Positions 5,878-7,993 of a DNA stretch of 7,993 nt are shown one piece after another; within the stretch, counting starts at the first letter, position 1; each line of letters starts with the position of its first letter. The stretch is from assembly GCA_035570275.1 (NCBI GenBank), contig DATMNI010000426.1, positions 1 through 7,993 of the forward strand, given 5' to 3'. This DNA comes from DATMNI01 sp035570275 (lineage in GTDB: Bacteria; Acidobacteriota; Terriglobia; Bryobacterales; Bryobacteraceae). A program made the translations under genes and the position numbers. The notes beneath the pieces were generated by a model. The model did not search any database. It saw nothing but the letters and a program-made list of their open reading frames with translations, and was not told where the DNA came from.

Positions 5878-7073
5878 AGCCAATCTACATCGCGACTTTT
5901 CACCAATCGCGTTTCGGAAAACTGATGGGTATGACCGTGCCCCAGATTCTGGACGCGGCCATTCAAGGCGCCTGCCGCCAGGTGAGCGCGCCGGCCTCGG
6001 CACTGGATGTGGGCAGCGTCGGCGCCGCCTGCAACTTTTCGTTGAATGAGCAGGGACTGCTGGCTGGCCTGATGGCCGGAACGCCCGGCCTGGAAGGCAA
6101 GCCCATTGAGGCCGTGGAAAACGCCTGCGCCTCGGGCGGCCAGGCGGTGCTCTCAGTGATTCAGAAACTGCAGCTCGGAATGGGCGAAACCGGGATCGCG
6201 GTGGGTTACGAAAAGATGCGCGACGCCGAAGGCAAAATGGATGGCAAGCTCATCGGCAAAGTGCTCGGCTATTTCTCGCACCCCGACGAACGCCCGGGCA
6301 AGGTCTTCGTATTCCCCCACATCTTCGCCGAAGTGATGCGGGACTATATGAACGAGTATGGAGTCACGGAACGCGACCTGGCGGCCATCCCGGTGCAAGA
6401 ATATGCCAACGCCAGGTTCAACCCCTGCGCGCAGATGAACAAAGTGCAGATCACGCTGGACCAGGCGCTGAAGATCGAAGGGCTCAATCGTTATGTGGTG
6501 CCAGGCCTGCCGCTCAAGACTTACGACTGCTCGCAAATCACCGATGGCTACGCGACCCTCATCCTGGCCACCGAAGAAGGTCTGGCCAGACTAGGCGTGC
6601 CCAAGGCCGAGTGCGTGCAGATTGCCGGATGGGGCCAAGCCACGGACCCAATCCGCAAAGCCGGGCGCGACGTGCTGCGGCCCGCGGGCGCCTACCGGGC
6701 GATGCGTGTGGCGTACGAGATGGCCGGCGCATCGCCCGCCGACGTAAACGTGGCCGAGGTGCACGACTGCTTCAGTGTGATGGGCGCGCTGGGCACGGAA
6801 GTGATCGGCAAGGCCGAGGCCGGCCGCGGCGCGCAGTACTGGGTGGACGGCAAGGCCGCGCCAGATGGCGAATGCGCCATCAATACCTCGGGCGGGCTCA
6901 TCGCCAAGGGCCATCCGATTGGGGCAACGGGCATCGCGATGATCGGTTGGTCGGCGCTCCAGTTAAAGGCGAAGGCGCCCACTGAGGTGCAGGTGAAGAA
7001 CCCGAAATTGGCCGCAACGTTCAATATCGGCGGGCCGATCTGTGCCAGTGTCTGTACGGTGCTGCGGGGCTAG
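5874..7073 (+). CDS. Thiolase family protein, SCP2/SCPx type (acetyl-CoA acetyltransferase-like)
   Basis: A complete 399-residue thiolase. The family cleaves 3-oxoacyl-CoA with CoA, or condenses acyl-CoAs, in the cytoplasm. Visible motifs: the nucleophile in NACASGG (Cys85, CxS motif); the HDCF box at 297-300, which marks the SCP2/SCPx branch; GHP at 346-348 (His347) within AKGHPIGATG; and the closing NIGGP strand near 384-388. The classical C-terminal CxG motif is absent; instead the end reads ICASVC, in keeping with the SCP2 branch, where the HDCF cysteine is thought to take part. The start is GTG 5874, with AGGGG seven bases upstream; translation from the ATG at 5799 would begin inside the palindrome and add 25 residues not typical of the family. 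Bacterial members act in fatty-acid, steroid or other degradation; the substrate here cannot be told. No partner OB-fold (DUF35) gene is visible next to it. Confidence 0.92.
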   Translation: MKPIYIATFHQSRFGKLMGMTVPQILDAAIQGACRQVSAPASALDVGSVGAACNFSLNEQGLLAGLMAGTPGLEGKPIEAVENACASGGQAVLSVIQKLQLGMGETGIAVGYEKMRDAEGKMDGKLIGKVLGYFSHPDERPGKVFVFPHIFAEVMRDYMNEYGVTERDLAAIPVQEYANARFNPCAQMNKVQITLDQALKIEGLNRYVVPGLPLKTYDCSQITDGYATLILATEEGLARLGVPKAECVQIAGWGQATDPIRKAGRDVLRPAGAYRAMRVAYEMAGASPADVNVAEVHDCFSVMGALGTEVIGKAEAGRGAQYWVDGKAAPDGECAINTSGGLIAKGHPIGATGIAMIGWSALQLKAKAPTEVQVKNPKLAATFNIGGPICASVCTVLRG

Positions 7074-7076
7074 GAT

Positions 7077-7165
7077 TCAAGTGGGACAGGCCATCGTTTT
7101 TTTGTGGCCTGTCGGGTTAGGCCGGGACGACAGGCCACAAAGAACGATGGTCTGTCCCACCTTGA
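7077..7165. repeat. Long near-perfect palindrome between convergent genes
   Basis: The arms 7077-7114 and 7128-7165 are complementary over about 38 bases with one bulged base, one mismatch in GGGACAGGCC versus GGGACAGACC, and a small difference in the T7 run. The loop is 13 bases (GGTTAGGCCGGGA). It starts three bases after the thiolase stop and ends ten bases before the VOC stop, so in either direction RNA could fold into a very stable hairpin and act as a two-way terminator. Its size and near symmetry also fit a dispersed palindromic repeat or a small non-autonomous element. It is unrelated in sequence to the 5720-5804 palindrome. Confidence 0.8.
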
Positions 7166-7174
7166 GTCCGCCAT

Positions 7175-7645
7175 TTACGCGTGCTGCATCGCCGCTGCTT
7201 GCCGCTTCCCAATCTCTTCCGGAGACACGTCTTCCTTGTGGGTTGCCACGTGCCACTGGTGGCCGAAGGGGTCGGTAAGTCTTCCGTAGCGGTCGCCCCA
7301 GAACATGTCCTGCACCGGCATCGTCTGCCTGGCACCGGCGGCGACTGCCTGATTGAAGACAGCGTCCACGTCGTCGACGTAAAGAAAGATACTGACCGGG
7401 GTCCCGTTGAGACTCTGGGGCGAATGCGCACCCCCCATGGCAGCCTGATCGGCGACCATGAGGCGGGAATCCCCAATCTGGATTTCACCATGCATGACGG
7501 TGCCGTCCGGCTTGGGCATGCGAAAAAGTTCCTGCGCGCCGAAGGCTTGTTTGTAGAACTCGATGGCCTTTGCCGCGTCTTTCATGACCAGGTAAGGCGT
7601 GGCCGTATGATAACCGGCCGGAATGGGGCTGACTGTCTTTTTCAT
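7175..7645 (-). CDS. VOC-family protein, PhnB-like (glyoxalase/bleomycin-resistance fold)
   Basis: A complete 156-residue protein. It carries two beta-alpha-beta-beta-beta halves typical of the vicinal oxygen chelate fold: the first begins at TATPYLVMKDAAKAIEFY (14-31), the second near PVSIFLYVDDVDAVF (83-97). Possible metal-site residues include His52 and Glu54 in MHGEI and those in DPFGHQWHVATH (125-136). The stretch FWGDRYGRLTDPFGHQW with an EDVSPEEI end is characteristic of PhnB-like proteins, whose substrates are mostly unknown; they should not be called glyoxalase I on this evidence. The start is ATG 7645-7643, with AAGGAG at 7662-7657; the frame is open upstream to 7954, but that stretch is basic, has no VOC character and lacks a better ribosome site. 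It is convergent with the thiolase and divergent from the secreted-protein gene. Confidence 0.88.
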   Translation of the reverse strand: MKKTVSPIPAGYHTATPYLVMKDAAKAIEFYKQAFGAQELFRMPKPDGTVMHGEIQIGDSRLMVADQAAMGGAHSPQSLNGTPVSIFLYVDDVDAVFNQAVAAGARQTMPVQDMFWGDRYGRLTDPFGHQWHVATHKEDVSPEEIGKRQAAAMQHA

Positions 7646-7802
7646 AGCAGTTCTCTCTCCTTGGTTTTTCTTGGCGCCCGCTCCAAAGCGCGCGCTCATC
7701 CTTAAGACGATTGGCCCACGCCCGAATCGACAGGGCCGACGGATTTTTTCCCGCCACAGGCGCCTGATGCCAAGTAAAAAGTACCGATGACTGATGCGCC
7801 GA

Positions 7803-7814
7803 CTGGTGCACCAG
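7803..7814. promoter_or_regulatory. Perfect 12-bp palindrome, possible operator
   Basis: CTGGTGCACCAG is its own reverse complement and lies in the divergent spacer between the VOC gene and the secreted-protein gene. A second perfect palindrome, CAGGCGCCTG, is at 7757-7766, with centres 47 bases apart. Both could be sites for a dimeric regulator, but a 10-12 bp palindrome in GC-rich DNA can arise by chance. The spacer 7646-7907 shows no gene. Confidence 0.3.
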
Positions 7815-7863
7815 CGTAACGTCCGATACCAACGCACCATGGCCACCCCTTGCGATTCAAGCG

Positions 7864-7880
7864 TTGGCACTCGATCTGCC
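7864..7880 (+). promoter_or_regulatory. Candidate sigma-54 (-24/-12) promoter
   Basis: TTGGCAC at 7864-7870, five bases, then CTGCC at 7876-7880. The GG (7866-7867) and GC (7878-7879) are separated by exactly ten bases, as sigma-54 holoenzyme requires; the known consensus is TGGCAC-N5-TTGC. Transcription would begin near 7891, about 17 bases before the ATG at 7908, leaving just room for the GGGAGG ribosome site. No enhancer-binding site is identified, though the palindrome at 7803-7814 lies upstream. Confidence 0.45.
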
Positions 7881-7907
7881 TTACTCACCGTGCTGGGAGG
7901 GATCGAG

Positions 7908-7993
7908 ATGAAGCGCCAGTTGACCATTTTCGGTTCGGCAGTCCTTTTCTTCACGCTTTCCGCATCAGGCCAGGAGCCTCTGCGGCGGGGCGA
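7908..7993 (+). CDS. N-terminus of a secreted protein (cut by the window edge)
   Basis: Only 28 full codons are present. They read as a Sec signal peptide: a basic start (MKRQ), a hydrophobic core (LTIFGSAVLFFTLSA) and a likely signal peptidase I site after ASG, before QEPL. GGGAGG at 7895-7900 stands seven bases before the ATG, a strong ribosome site. What the mature protein does cannot be told from this window. Confidence 0.65.
   Translation, partial: MKRQLTIFGSAVLFFTLSASGQEPLRRG

Noticed and set aside
7646..7954. N-terminal extension of the VOC protein on the minus strand
   Set aside because: Basic, compositionally different stretch through the regulatory spacer; ATG 7645 has AAGGAG upstream and gives the normal family length.
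1..7993. CRISPR array, tRNA, transposase or phage genes
   Set aside because: I found no spaced direct repeats, cloverleaf sequences or mobile-element proteins on either strand; the only repeats are the tandem pair and the two palindromes.

Overview
The window is GC-rich and dense with genes. It looks like chromosomal DNA from a soil bacterium, most likely an acidobacterium of the Solibacter/Bryobacter type. That placement is an inference from protein style: a Tat-exported metallophosphoesterase with an acidobacterial-looking N-terminus, a BNR-propeller/ASH-domain giant protein, and intergenic palindromes of a kind I associate with those genomes. There is no rRNA, tRNA, CRISPR array, transposase or phage gene.

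Layout from left to right: (1) 1-707, minus strand, the N-terminal part of a Tat-exported calcineurin-like metallophosphoesterase that runs off the left edge. (2) 708-890, a divergent intergenic region with a perfect 13-bp tandem repeat. (3) 891-1643, plus strand, a 250-residue short-chain dehydrogenase/reductase. (4) 1852-2178, plus strand, a 108-residue, extremely charged protein of unknown function, joined by an ATGA overlap to (5) 2175-5697, plus strand, a roughly 1173-residue protein made of Asp-box (BNR) beta-propeller repeats, four ASH / choice-of-anchor-D type beta-sandwich domains and a Cys-rich acidic tail. As given, (5) is broken by a one-base shift in a TTTT run at 4611-4614. (6) 5720-5804, an imperfect palindrome. 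(7) 5874-7073, plus strand, an SCP2/SCPx-type thiolase whose GTG start lies in a small RNA hairpin. (8) 7077-7165, a second, unrelated long palindrome lying between convergent genes. (9) 7175-7645, minus strand, a PhnB-like VOC (glyoxalase-fold) protein. (10) 7908-7993, plus strand, the start of a secreted protein behind a candidate sigma-54 promoter.

How the genes fit together: the dehydrogenase and the thiolase are both acyl-CoA-type enzymes and could serve one beta-oxidation or degradation route, although the propeller operon separates them. The least described part is the two-gene unit of small charged protein plus propeller/ASH protein. Its large partner has no recognisable signal peptide, its cysteines become more frequent domain by domain toward the C-terminus, and it ends in CC/CC/CCC clusters with histidines and an acidic end. 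The most practical point for annotation is the frameshift: the two reading frames should be read as one gene.
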